Positions 7,044 through 15,700 of a DNA stretch of 34,938 nucleotides are shown here, in pieces. Each line of letters starts with the position of its first letter. Position 1 is the stretch's first letter. Both the position numbers and the translations under genes were made by a program. The notes beneath the pieces are model-generated. The model was not told the DNA's origin. It worked only from the letters and a program-made list of their open reading frames with translations, and did no database searches. This DNA is from Anaerolineales bacterium (GTDB lineage Bacteria; Chloroflexota; Anaerolineae; Anaerolineales; UBA6663). The DNA is taken from assembly GCA_020845955.1 (NCBI GenBank), contig JADLEU010000247.1, positions 1-34,938 on the forward strand, in the 5' to 3' direction.

Positions 7044-9323
7044 ATGGCATTCCGCCGCGGGCTGCTGCTCCTCATGCTTCTCCCGGCCGGCCTGATCCGG
7101 GCCCAAGCGCCCGCGCGGGCCGCGGCCGAGCTGGAGCTCTACGGCACATTTCACGCGCTGGGCGTCATCGTCAACGTGGACGCGGGCGACGATCCCGACC
7201 TGGATGCCGCCGCTGGCATCGCGTACCGCGTGCAGGGCAGCGGCAGCGCCTTTCAACCCGGGTTCCCGCTCAGCCGAGTCAGCGCCACCCGCTTCGTAGG
7301 CAGCCTGTTCTGGCTGGCGCCGGGCACAAGCTATGAGGTGCGCGTTTCCCTGTCTGATCCCGACGGCGGCCCGCTCCACACCGTAACCTTACAGGCCACG
7401 GTCCCCACCCGCGCCGAAATCGCCGTCCCCACGCCTACCGCATCGTTCTACGCCAGCCCGGCCGGCAGCGGGATGGCCTGCAGCCCAGCTGCGCCCTGCG
7501 CTGTCAGCACCGCGCTGGACCAGGCACAGGCCGGCCAGGCGGTGGTGCTGCGCGGCGGCGTCTACCACCAGGGCAGCTTCTCGCCTCCGCGCTCCGGCGC
7601 TCCGGGTGCGCCCATCGTCATCCGCAGCTATCCCGGCGAAACGGCTGTCTTCGATGGGGCCGATCCGGCGACCTTCACCTGGACGGCCGAAGGTGGTGGC
7701 GTCTACCGGACCACCGTCAACGTCGCCGACCCGCACCTGGTCACGGCCAACGGCGAGCGCCTGCTGCCGTATACCAGCCTGGCTGACTTGCAGAACCTGG
7801 TCTGGGGGGTGCCCGGCTTCTACGCCAGCGGCGCGGGCGTGTACGTCCGCCTGGCCGGCGATGCCGATCCCAATTCGGCCCTGATGCGCGTCTCGCGCTT
7901 CAACACCGCCTTCGCCGTCTCGCGTGACTTCATCTACTTTGTGGATCTGGCCTTTCGGCATTACGGCCAGGGGAGCTACGCCAAGGCTATCTACTTCAAT
8001 AATGCCAGTGACAACCTGGTGCAGGGATCGACTTTCAGCCTGAACGACCTGAGCATCGGCCTCAAGTACGACGCGCACCGCAACGTGATCCAGGATAACG
8101 TCTTCTCCGATACTCTTTTTGCCTGGCCGTGGGACGCGTTCTATGCCGGGATTGACCTCTCCGGCGGGGGGCTCCGCTTCTACTCGCCGGCCACCGGCCG
8201 CGGCACGGTCATTCGGCGCAACACCTTTTACGACTACTTTGACGGCCTGGGTGTCTGCCCCGGCACGACCGCCGGCCAGACCAACGAGACCGACGTGTAC
8301 GCGAACCTGGTCTACAACACCGGCGACGATGGCCTGGAAACCGACGGCGAGTGCAGCAACGTTCGCCTGTGGGGCAACACTTTCCACGATGTGCTGATCG
8401 GCATCTCGCTCGCCCCGGTCTACACCGGCCCCGTCTACGCCATCCGCAACTTGATCTACCGGACGGGCGTGGGCAACAGCGATTACACCGGCAGCCCCTT
8501 CAAGTTCAACAGCGGCTACGGCCCCTCCGGCCCCATGTACCTTTTCCACAACACGACCGATGCCGTCCTCAGCGACGATGACGGCCCCAACCACGGGCTG
8601 TACATCAAGGCGCCGGGCACGTGGCGGCTGATCTACGCGCGCAACAACATCTGGGCCGGGACGGACGCCGCCATCAACAATTACAACACCTCCCAGCCGG
8701 TTGATTTGGACTTCGACAACCTGTGGCGCGATGGCGGCGGCGCCCTGGCACGCTGGGATAACACTAACTATGCCACGCTGGCGGCGTTTACGGCGGCCAC
8801 CGGGCAGGAGCCCAGCGGATACAACCTGCCGCCCGGCTTCGCTGGCCGTGCGGCTGGCGACTACACGCTCACCCCAACCAGCGCGATGCTGGATGCCGGG
8901 CTCGCTCTGCCGGGCATCAATGACGGCTACGTGGGCCTGGCGCCCGACCTGGGCGCCTTTGAATACGCAGGCTACGGCTTCACGCTGACGGTCTCGCCGG
9001 CCGCCCAGGCGGCCGCGCCCGGCTCGGCGGCGTCCTACCGCCTCGACCTGCAAGCCATCGGCGCCTTCGCCGCCGGGGTCAGCCTGGCTGGCTCCAGCCC
9101 CACGCCCAATCTGGCCGTGCAGGTGTCACCGGCGGCGCTGGCACTGCCCGGCCAGTCTGAGGCCACGCTGGTCGTCACGAACACCTTTACCGGGCCGCTG
9201 CTGCCGGGGCTGTGGCACACTGTTCCGATCACGGCTGCCGGCGGGGGCCTGACGGTCACAGCCAGCGCCAGGCTGCTCGTCGGTGGCGCGCGCCTGAGCC
9301 TGCCGCTTCTGCTGACCCCCTGA
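7044..9323 (+). CDS. Secreted parallel beta-helix (pectate-lyase-fold) protein
   Basis: 759 residues. Signal peptide at 1-~27 (FRRGLLLLMLLPAGLIRAQA). Residues ~30-125 form a fibronectin/Ig-like domain (AYRVQGSGSAFQPGF, LAPGTSYEVRVSLSDPDG). From ~133 comes the typical opening of a right-handed beta-helix (SFYASPAGSG...PCAVSTALDQAQAGQAVVLRGGVY), with PbH1-like coils to about 590: NLVQGSTFSLNDLSIGLKY, NVIQDNVFSDT, TVIRRNTFYDYFDGLGV, NVRLWGNTFHDVLIGISL. Residues ~650-740 are another Ig-like surface domain. The end, RLSLPLLLTP, is the shared hydrophobic tail. Members of this fold bind or cleave polysaccharides; the TGDDGLETDGE loop is acidic, but a catalytic set cannot be assigned. It shares a hairpin with the convergent LOG gene. 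No clear ribosome site is seen. Confidence 0.85.
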   Translation: MAFRRGLLLLMLLPAGLIRAQAPARAAAELELYGTFHALGVIVNVDAGDDPDLDAAAGIAYRVQGSGSAFQPGFPLSRVSATRFVGSLFWLAPGTSYEVRVSLSDPDGGPLHTVTLQATVPTRAEIAVPTPTASFYASPAGSGMACSPAAPCAVSTALDQAQAGQAVVLRGGVYHQGSFSPPRSGAPGAPIVIRSYPGETAVFDGADPATFTWTAEGGGVYRTTVNVADPHLVTANGERLLPYTSLADLQNLVWGVPGFYASGAGVYVRLAGDADPNSALMRVSRFNTAFAVSRDFIYFVDLAFRHYGQGSYAKAIYFNNASDNLVQGSTFSLNDLSIGLKYDAHRNVIQDNVFSDTLFAWPWDAFYAGIDLSGGGLRFYSPATGRGTVIRRNTFYDYFDGLGVCPGTTAGQTNETDVYANLVYNTGDDGLETDGECSNVRLWGNTFHDVLIGISLAPVYTGPVYAIRNLIYRTGVGNSDYTGSPFKFNSGYGPSGPMYLFHNTTDAVLSDDDGPNHGLYIKAPGTWRLIYARNNIWAGTDAAINNYNTSQPVDLDFDNLWRDGGGALARWDNTNYATLAAFTAATGQEPSGYNLPPGFAGRAAGDYTLTPTSAMLDAGLALPGINDGYVGLAPDLGAFEYAGYGFTLTVSPAAQAAAPGSAASYRLDLQAIGAFAAGVSLAGSSPTPNLAVQVSPAALALPGQSEATLVVTNTFTGPLLPGLWHTVPITAAGGGLTVTASARLLVGGARLSLPLLLTP

Positions 9324-9342
9324 CCGCCGCAGGCGGTCAGGG
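9318..9342. terminator. Shared hairpin containing both stop codons of convergent genes
   Basis: CCCTGACCGCC (9318-9328) and GGCGGTCAGGG (9332-9342) form an 11-bp perfect stem with a GCA triloop. The TGA of the beta-helix gene (9321-9323) pairs base for base with the TGA of the LOG gene (complement at 9337-9339). No T-run follows on either strand, so it is a bidirectional mRNA-end structure rather than a textbook terminator. Confidence 0.6.
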
Positions 9343-9879
9343 CCCGTCGTCCAGGTACCGCACGGCCTCGTCAATGTCGGCCGCCAGGTAGAGCAGGCCG
9401 CTGTCGCCGGGGTGCAGGTAGCTGGCCGCCTCGCGCATGAAGGTCGTCACCGTCTGCGCCCACACCTGGCCTACCAGCACCAGCGGTTTGGCCTTCAGCT
9501 CCCTCGTCTGCATCAGGCTCCAGGTCAGCGCCACCTCCGACAGCGTGCCGATCCCGCCGGGCAGCGCGACGGCCGCGTCGCAGAACTCCACCAGGTGATA
9601 CAGCCGCTCGCGCAGCGTCGCAAAGCGCTGTTCCTCGCGCACCCAGGCGTTGGCCCGCAGGCTGCGCCAATCCTCGATCAGCGTGCAGGTGACGCCCACC
9701 ACGTGCCCGCCGGCCTCAAACGCCCCGCGCGAGGCCGCTTCCATCACCCCCGAGTACCCCCCGGTCGCCACGGTCCAATTTCGCTTGGCCAGCGCCTCGC
9801 CCAGCGCGCGCGCATCCTCGTAGGCGGGCGACCCGGGCCGGGGCGCTGACCCCCCATACACCGATACGATCCTGGCCAT
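9337..9879 (-). CDS. LOG-family protein (nucleoside 5'-monophosphate phosphoribohydrolase type)
   Basis: 180 residues, normal length for the family (TIGR00730). It opens with the Rossmann strand RIVSVYGGSAPRPGSPAYEDA and carries the two diagnostic motifs: GGYSGVMEAASRGA near residues 40-53 and PGGIGTLSE (PGGxGTxxE) near 105-113. Characterised members hydrolyse the N-glycosidic bond of (cytokinin) nucleoside monophosphates, releasing base and ribose 5-phosphate; in non-plant-associated bacteria the natural substrate is often AMP or another nucleotide, or unknown. The start is secure: AAGGAG stands a few bases before the ATG. It lies 23 bases downstream of the GPH-symporter remnant on the same strand and could share its promoter. 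Cytosolic. Confidence 0.88.
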   Translation of the reverse strand: MARIVSVYGGSAPRPGSPAYEDARALGEALAKRNWTVATGGYSGVMEAASRGAFEAGGHVVGVTCTLIEDWRSLRANAWVREEQRFATLRERLYHLVEFCDAAVALPGGIGTLSEVALTWSLMQTRELKAKPLVLVGQVWAQTVTTFMREAASYLHPGDSGLLYLAADIDEAVRYLDDGP

Positions 9880-9902
9880 TCGCTCTCCTTGCCAATTGGC
9901 AG

Positions 9903-10555
9903 CTACTCCGGCAGCCCGCGCGCCCGCAGTTGCGCGCGGATTTCGGCGTGCCGGGTCTTGGTAATCAGATACAAGGATACCGCGATCGTGCTCAGCAACA
10001 GGATTGCCGCGCCGGCCAGACCGACCAGCGCTCGCGGCCCCAGCAGGACGGCCGGAGGCGGCACCGGCGGCGGAACGACAGCCGCACCGAGGTCAAGCTG
10101 TGCGCTCGTCGTAGTCCCGGGGTCAGTTCGGGCGTGAGCGCCGTGTACGGCGCCGACACGGCCGTGAAAGCCGTGGCCAGCAGCGCTCCCGCCAGGGAGT
10201 GCCAGAACTTGCCCGCGTCGCCGAGCGGTGGCACGACCCAATGCAGAAAAAACGCCAGGCCAAACGGCACGGCCGCGAACAGCAGCCACGGCCGGCGCCG
10301 GCCGTGGCTGCTGGTGCTATGGTCGGTCAGCCAGCCGATGACGGGATCGTTGACGGCGCCCCAGATTTTGGCGATCAGGAAGGTGTTGCCGGCCACGCTC
10401 GGCCGCAGTCCGGCCACGTTGATGAGGAAGTCCAGAAGGAAGAAGCCGTTGACGGCCGAGACGATGGCCGGGCCGGCGTCGCCCACGCCAAAGGCCAGCT
10501 TGGTGGCCAGCGGCAGCTTGTGCCGCGCGAGCGGCGGGGTGTCCATGGCCGTCAT
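9903..10555 (-). pseudogene. GPH-family sugar:cation symporter remnant (internal deletion and frameshift)
   Basis: The N-terminal part, from the ATG near 10555, reads like the start of a glycoside-pentoside-hexuronide symporter (MFS_2): LATKLAFGVGDAGPAIV, VNGFFLLDFLINVAGL, IWGAVNDPVIGWLTDHS, GRRRPWLLFAAVPFGLAFFL, and the loop PYTALTPELTPGLRRAHSLT. Just after LTSVRLSF (about 10070) the frame becomes meaningless. In another frame the typical last helix and tail of the same family appear: GPRALVGLAGAAILLLSTIA, YLITKTRHAEIRAQL, ending in a stop at 9903. Together only ~210 of the usual ~450 residues remain, so roughly 240 residues of central helices have been lost together with a frame change. Sodium- or proton-coupled sugar uptake was the likely ancestral role. 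It cannot make a working transporter. Confidence 0.82.
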
Positions 10556-10594
10556 CACGTCTCGCGGGAAGTGGCAGCTCTGGATGCGGGGCCG

Positions 10595-10625
10595 ATTATA
10601 GGCCGCTTCGCGCGCGAGCGCCCAA
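10595..10625 (-). promoter_or_regulatory. Promoter-like site upstream of the symporter remnant
   Basis: A perfect TATAAT on the minus strand (10595-10600) lies 19 bases after TTGGGC (10620-10625). It could still drive the remnant and the downstream LOG gene. Confidence 0.5.
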
Positions 10626-10694
10626 CCGGGGGATCTATCCGGATCTATCACACTGCCTTCATTGGCGGGACACGTCAACCCCCACAAAGGGGTA

Positions 10695-10724
10695 TTGGAT
10701 CGGCAGGGCTTCTCGGGCTATCAT
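10695..10724 (+). promoter_or_regulatory. Promoter of the secreted two-gene unit
   Basis: TTGGAT (10695-10700), an 18-base spacer and TATCAT (10719-10724). Transcription would begin near 10731, leaving a leader of about 150 bases with the structures described at 10740-10877. Confidence 0.55.
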
Positions 10725-10739
10725 AACGAGCTAAGCCCG

Positions 10740-10877
10740 ATCCGCTGCCTGCCGCCCAGGCGTGGATGCACCTTGGGGCGGATGACTTGCCTGTCTACTC
10801 CCTTTCTCAGATCGACGGATCCTGCTCAACAACTCGGTTCGCTGCGTCAAGCGCCGTTGGCATTCGCCCCAAGGAGG
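10740..10877 (+). promoter_or_regulatory. Candidate SD-sequestering leader RNA with two exclusive folds
   Basis: CCTTGGGGCG (10771-10780) is the exact reverse complement of CGCCCCAAGG (10865-10874), which contains the first half of the AAGGAGG ribosome site (10871-10877). With one G-U pair the helix extends to 14 bp (10771-10784 with 10861-10874). The same leader segment can instead pair upstream: ATCCGC (10740-10745) with GCGGAT (10778-10783), and CCCA (10755-10758) with TGGG (10774-10777). The first fold would hide the ribosome site and the second would free it. Confidence 0.5.
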
Positions 10878-10883
10878 TTCATC

Positions 10884-12335
10884 ATGACCGGAAAAGTGCC
10901 TGGACTCGGAGCAGCGGGCGCAGTCGCGCTGCTCCTGCTCGTTGCGCTGGTGGTATGGGTGCGGCCGGCCGAAACGGCTGCCGGGCAGCCGGCGCCGGCC
11001 GCCGCGGCAGCCGCTGTGGTCGGGACCAGTTTCACCTATCAGGGCCGCCTGGTAGCCAACGGTGCGCCTGCCAACGGGAGCTTCGATTTCCAATTCCGGC
11101 TGTATGATGACGCCCTGGCCGGCAGCCAGGTGGGGGTTACGGTCACCGTCGCCTCCAAGACCGTGGTCGACGGCTACTTCGACGTTGCGCTCGACTTCGG
11201 TGCAGCCGCCTTTGGTGGGGGCGCCCGCTGGCTCGATATTGGAGTGCGCCCTGGCGGCACCGCCGGGGCCTACACCCTGCTCACCCCGCGGCAGTCGCTG
11301 ACGGCCGCGCCCTACGCCCTGGCGCTGCCCAACGTCTACACCGACGAGGGCAACAACTTCGTCGGCGTCGGCCGCGACTTCCGCATCTCCGGCAATGAGG
11401 TTTTCGGCGTGCGCTACGACGGCTCCGCCAACCAATACGGCGGCATGTATGTGGAGACCTCCCACACCAACGGGTGGCCCTTCTATGGCTATGCCACGGG
11501 CGGATCGTTTCGCGCGTGGACTTACTACAACGGGTCGAGCGGCGACTGGCACCTCTACAACGCCGGCATCCGTCTTTCGGTGCCCAACGAAGGAGGCCTG
11601 CGCATCGGCCCCGCCCTCGACTACAGCCTCGTTATCAGCAACACCACCGGCTCCGACGGCATCCGTATCTACGATACTGGCGATGACAGCATTCAAATCG
11701 GCGTGCCCCCAGACGTTGCCAACTACGGTGTTTACATCCCCTCGCCCGGCGTTTCCACTTATGGCCTGTGGTCCAACACTGCCAATGCTTCGGGCGAATG
11801 GGCGCTCTACAGCGTCGACAACGTCCAGGCCGGCAATGTCCTGGCCAGCGGCTTCTCGCTCCTGGCCCAGGTGACGGGCCCCGCTGCGTTGGAGCTTGGC
11901 GACGTGGTGGCCGTTGCGGCGGCAGGCAAGCCAATGCCGGGCGGCACCGACTCGCTGCCGCTGGTGCGGCTGGCCGACAGCGCCGAGCACACTGGCCTGA
12001 TCGGCGTGGTGAGCCAGCGCATGGTCTGGGCGCTGGCCCCCGGCAAGGAAGACGAAGGGGCCATGGCGATGCAGGGCGCCGAGGGCCCGGCCGAGCCGGG
12101 CGACTATGTGATGCTGGTCGTGGCGGGCGTGGCCCAGGTCAAGGTCGCGCCGGGCGCGCCCATCACCGCCGGCGAGCGTCTCACGGCCGACGGCCTGCCA
12201 GGTCACACGCGCGCGCTGCAGACCCGCATCATCGAGGGCATGCGCGTGACCGAGGGCGCACCCGTCATCGGCGTGGCGCTCGAAACGCCCGCCGAGGGGC
12301 AAGCCACTATCGCCGTGTACGTCAACTTGCGCTAG
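10884..12335 (+). CDS. Secreted surface protein with 'YQGRL' beta domain and tail-fibre-like C-terminus
   Basis: 483 residues from the ATG at 10884, chosen for its AAGGAGG seven bases upstream and an immediate signal/anchor sequence (AAGAVALLLLVALVVWV). Residues ~48-155 hold a domain common in Chloroflexota and Planctomycetes secreted proteins: TSFTYQGRLVANGAPANGSF, FRLYDDALAGSQVG, VDGYFDVALDFGAAAFGGGA, and the ending TPRQSLTAAPYALALP. The middle is Gly/Tyr/Asn-rich beta sequence. The last ~160 residues (ELGDVVAVAAAGKPMPGG, LIGVVSQRMVWAL, PGDYVMLVVAGVAQVKV, GVALETPAEGQATIAVYV) resemble the C-terminal beta module seen after phage tail-fibre-like and pilin-like shafts. No enzyme motif was found. 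Likely a cell-surface structural or adhesive protein, co-transcribed with the next gene. Confidence 0.75.
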   Translation: MTGKVPGLGAAGAVALLLLVALVVWVRPAETAAGQPAPAAAAAAVVGTSFTYQGRLVANGAPANGSFDFQFRLYDDALAGSQVGVTVTVASKTVVDGYFDVALDFGAAAFGGGARWLDIGVRPGGTAGAYTLLTPRQSLTAAPYALALPNVYTDEGNNFVGVGRDFRISGNEVFGVRYDGSANQYGGMYVETSHTNGWPFYGYATGGSFRAWTYYNGSSGDWHLYNAGIRLSVPNEGGLRIGPALDYSLVISNTTGSDGIRIYDTGDDSIQIGVPPDVANYGVYIPSPGVSTYGLWSNTANASGEWALYSVDNVQAGNVLASGFSLLAQVTGPAALELGDVVAVAAAGKPMPGGTDSLPLVRLADSAEHTGLIGVVSQRMVWALAPGKEDEGAMAMQGAEGPAEPGDYVMLVVAGVAQVKVAPGAPITAGERLTADGLPGHTRALQTRIIEGMRVTEGAPVIGVALETPAEGQATIAVYVNLR

Positions 12336-12344
12336 GAGGCGGGC

Positions 12345-12653
12345 ATGTCTAGGAAGATTTCGCTCCTGCTGGCGGCCGTCGTGTTGTGTCTCCTGGCCGG
12401 CTCGGCGCCCCGCTCGGTTTTGGCCGCGCCCGAGGGCTCAAGCGGCGGGCCCTATGTGCTCGACTGGTGGACCGTCGATAGCGGCGGCGGAACCAGCACC
12501 GGCGGCATCTATAGCCTGCAGGGCACCATCGGCCAGCCCGAGGCAGGCCGGGCGGCCTGCGGTCCCTACCGGATTGGCGGCGGCTTCTGGGCCTCGCCGG
12601 GGCGCGCGGGCGCGTGCTGGCTCAGCCTGCCGCTGATCTCGCGCGGTCCCTGA
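12345..12653 (+). CDS. Short secreted Chloroflexota-type protein with hydrophobic C-terminal tail
   Basis: 102 residues. Signal peptide (KISLLLAAVVLCLLAGSA...SVLA), then the repeat-like motif LDWWTVDSGGGTSTGG, IYSLQGTIGQPEAG, YRIGGGFW, which I know as a recurring unannotated motif in Chloroflexota exported proteins. The end is WLSLPLISRGP, the third example in this window of the LPL(L/I)-type tail. Its AGGAGG site overlaps the stop region of the preceding gene, nine bases upstream, so the two are translated from one message. Two Cys (AACGPY, GACWL) could pair. Function unknown. Confidence 0.75.
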   Translation: MSRKISLLLAAVVLCLLAGSAPRSVLAAPEGSSGGPYVLDWWTVDSGGGTSTGGIYSLQGTIGQPEAGRAACGPYRIGGGFWASPGRAGACWLSLPLISRGP

Positions 12654-12706
12654 CGGATCGGGGCGAACGACCACCCTAACCAGCGGCTAACAGAAGTTGG
12701 GCCGGC

Positions 12707-12734
12707 TTGCTCTGCGCGGCGATTCGCCTAGAAT
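12707..12734 (+). promoter_or_regulatory. Possible leaderless-type promoter of the kinase operon
   Basis: TTGCTC (12707-12712), 16 bases, then TAGAAT (12729-12734), which ends exactly seven bases before the ATG at 12742. Transcription would start at or next to the A of the start codon. No Shine-Dalgarno is visible, which agrees with a leaderless message. Confidence 0.45.
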
Positions 12735-12741
12735 CGCTGCC

Positions 12742-15700
12742 ATGACCACCGCGGCCGAGCCCGTGTCCCAACCTTCGCCTGACCTGGTGCCCGAGGCGTC
12801 TGCCAGCCAGCGCGCGGCTTGGGACCGCCTCGGGCGCGGCGCGGTGTTCGTCGTGCTGCCGCTGGCGCTGCTCGTCTACCTGGTGGCAACCCCCGCTTTG
12901 GCCTTGCGCTGGCGGGCGACCGTGCCTTTTATCGGAGCGTTCGTCGAGCAGACGCTGCTCTTCAACGACGTCGGGTCGCTTGGGCCGGACCCCTGGCCTG
13001 CCTTCGCCGCCGGCGTCCAGCCCGGCGATCAACTGCTGGCCGTAGATGGGGTGCCGGTGCGCAGCAGCGGCGACCTGGCGCGCGTTCTGTCCGCCAAGGC
13101 GCCGGGCCAGACGGCCACCCTGACTGTTGGCCCGGCCGCTGTCGCGCCCGGCCCGGCGCCCATGCCGCGGGAGGTGGTGGTGCCCCTCTCGCAATTCTCG
13201 CTGGTAGATTTTGGCACGTACTTCGCCGTTCCCTACCTCGTCGGGCTGGTCTATCTGGCCATTGGCCTGCTGGTATTTTGGCTGCGGCGCAACCAGGTGG
13301 CCGGCCGGGCCTTCGTCCTGTTCTGCGCCGCCGCCGCGGTTGGACTGGGCGGCATCTTCGACCTGTACACCACGCACCGCTTCACCTGGGCCTGGACCCT
13401 GGCCGTGCCGGGGGCCGGCGCCAGTCTGATGGTGCTTGGCCTGGTTTTTCCCCAGGAGATGCGCGTTTTAGCGCGCCGGCCCGGGCTGCGCCTGCTGCCC
13501 TTCGCGCCCTGGGCGGCGTTGGCCGGCTACGCGCTGTACACGCTCTACGCGCCGGGCGTCGACCCGCGCGCCTACATCCTGGCCTGGCGATCCTGTTACC
13601 TCTACCTGGGCGCGGGGATGCTCGTGTTGCTGCTGCTGCTGGCCTACCGGCGCCTCTCGAGTCCCTCGCCGCTGGTCCGCGAACAGAGCCAGGTCATCCT
13701 CATTGGAGCGCTGGCGGCCTTCGCGCTGCTCCTGGCCTGGACGCTTCAGCCGCTGTTCGTGCGTGACACGCGCCCCTTGAACGCCGCGCTCGACTTGCCG
13801 CTGCTGGTGGTGTTCCCGGCCGCGGTGGCCTTTGCGCTCCTGCGCTACCGCCTGCTGGACGCGGACTACGTCATCACCCAGACCCTGATGTATGCCGGGA
13901 TGGCGGTCCTGGCCCTGGCCGCCTATGCCCTGTTGTTGACGGGGGCGAGCCTGATCGCGAGCGCCGCCCTGCCAGCCGCTCATCCGCTGGTGATCGGGCT
14001 TCTAGTCTTCCTGCTGGTGGCGGTCTTCAACCCGGTGCGTGAGCGGCTGCAGGCGCTGGTCGACGACACCTTCTTCCGTGGACAGCGCGCCTACCGACAG
14101 CGGCTGCAGGCATTTGGTCGCGCCCTCACCCGGGCTGGGTCGCTCGATGAGATCGTCCGCGCGCTCGACGAACAGATCGAGGGTGCGTTGCGGCCAGCGC
14201 AGCGCCACCTGTACCTGCGCGATCCCGTCACCGCCGATTTCGCCGCCTATGCAGCGGCAGGCGGGTCGGGCCAGCCGCCTCGGCCGCCCTCAGAGATCCG
14301 CTTTGCTGCCGGCGGCCCGCTGGCCGCCGCCCTGGGGCGCGGCCGGTCCGCGCTCTTTCTAACGCCGGGCGGCGCCGTGCCGGCCGGCCTGCAGCCCGAG
14401 CGGGCGCGGCTGGCCGTGTTGGCCGCGGTCGTGTACGCGCCCTTGCCTGGCCCCTCGGGATTGGCCGGCTGGCTGGCCATTGGTCCCAAGCTCTCGGGCC
14501 TGCCGTTGACGCGCGACGACGTGCGCTTTGTCGAGGCGCTGGCCGACCAGGCCGCGCTGGCCATCGAGCGCGCCACCGTCATCAGCGACCTGGAGCAGCG
14601 CGTGCGCGACCTCAACGTGCTCAGCCAGATGTCGCAGGCGGTGAACTTCACCCTGACTTTTGACGATCTGTTGGAACTGGTCTATGCCCAGGCCAGCCGG
14701 GTGGTGGACACGCGCAATTTCTACATCATCCTGCGGCAGCCGCGCGGCGACACGTTCGCCTACGCCTTCTTTGTGGAAGACAACGAGCGCGACATAGATC
14801 AGGAGAATGTGCCCTGGCCGGCAGGGCGCGGACTGGCCAGCGAGGTCTGGCGCACCGGGCAGCCCATCCGCACCGACGACCACCTGGCCGAATGCCGGCG
14901 GCGTGGGGTAGCGCCCCGCTCGCGCAACGCCGAGTGGCGCGCCTGGATGGGCGTGCCCCTCAACGCCGGCGCCGACACCATTGGCGTGCTGGCCGTGGCC
15001 AGCTTTGAGCCCGACCAGGGCTTTTCCGAAGACCAGTTCCAGATCCTGCGGGCCATCGCCGATCAGGCCGCCTCAGCCATCGTCAAAGCCCAGCTGCTGC
15101 AGAAGGCCCAGGAGCGCGCGCGCCAGTTGGCCTTGCTCAACGAAGTCAGCACAACCATGGCCGAGAGCCTGGCGCTCGATCCGCTGCTCGAGCGCATCGT
15201 GCAGAGTTCGATGGACATTCTGGGGTGCGAAGCCGGCAGCCTGTTCCTGACCGACGAGGAGACTGGCGAGTACGTGTTCGGGGTGGCCGCCGGGCCGGTG
15301 GGCCAGAACTTGATCGGGATGCGCATCGCGCCCGGCAAGGGTTTCGTGGGCGAGGCGATTGAGTCGGGCGCGGTGATCATCGTCAACGACGTCCAGAAGG
15401 ATCCACGCTGGTTCCGCGGCTCGGACCAATCGACGGGCTTTGTCACTCGGGCCTTGATGGTCGTGCCGCTGCGGCGTGGCGAGCGCACCATCGGCGCGCT
15501 GGAGGTGATCAACAAGCGCAGCGGGGCGCCCTTCGACGACGAGGACCGGAGCCTGCTAACGGCTTTCTCGGGTCAGGCGGCGGTGGCGCTCGAGAATGCC
15601 CGGCTGTTCGCCCAGACCGACCAGGCCCTGGCCGACCGCGTGGCCGAGTTGTCGATGATGCAGCGCATTGACCGCGAGCTGAACGCCGCGCTCGACGTGC

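Noticed and set aside
7389-9053. 554-residue open frame on the minus strand opposite the beta-helix gene
   Set aside because: No recognisable motifs, while the plus-strand frame has a signal peptide, beta-helix repeats and a proper terminus.
10662-10883. Upstream extension of the surface-protein frame, including an in-frame ATG at 10782
   Set aside because: The predicted promoter lies at 10695-10724, the ATG at 10884 has AAGGAGG and is followed directly by the signal sequence, and the extension shows no signal-peptide character.
10731-12302. 523-residue minus-strand open frame opposite the secreted surface-protein gene
   Set aside because: Composition typical of an antisense shadow (Ala/Gly/His/Arg-rich), no domain, and it overlaps a gene with an ideal ribosome site and signal sequence.
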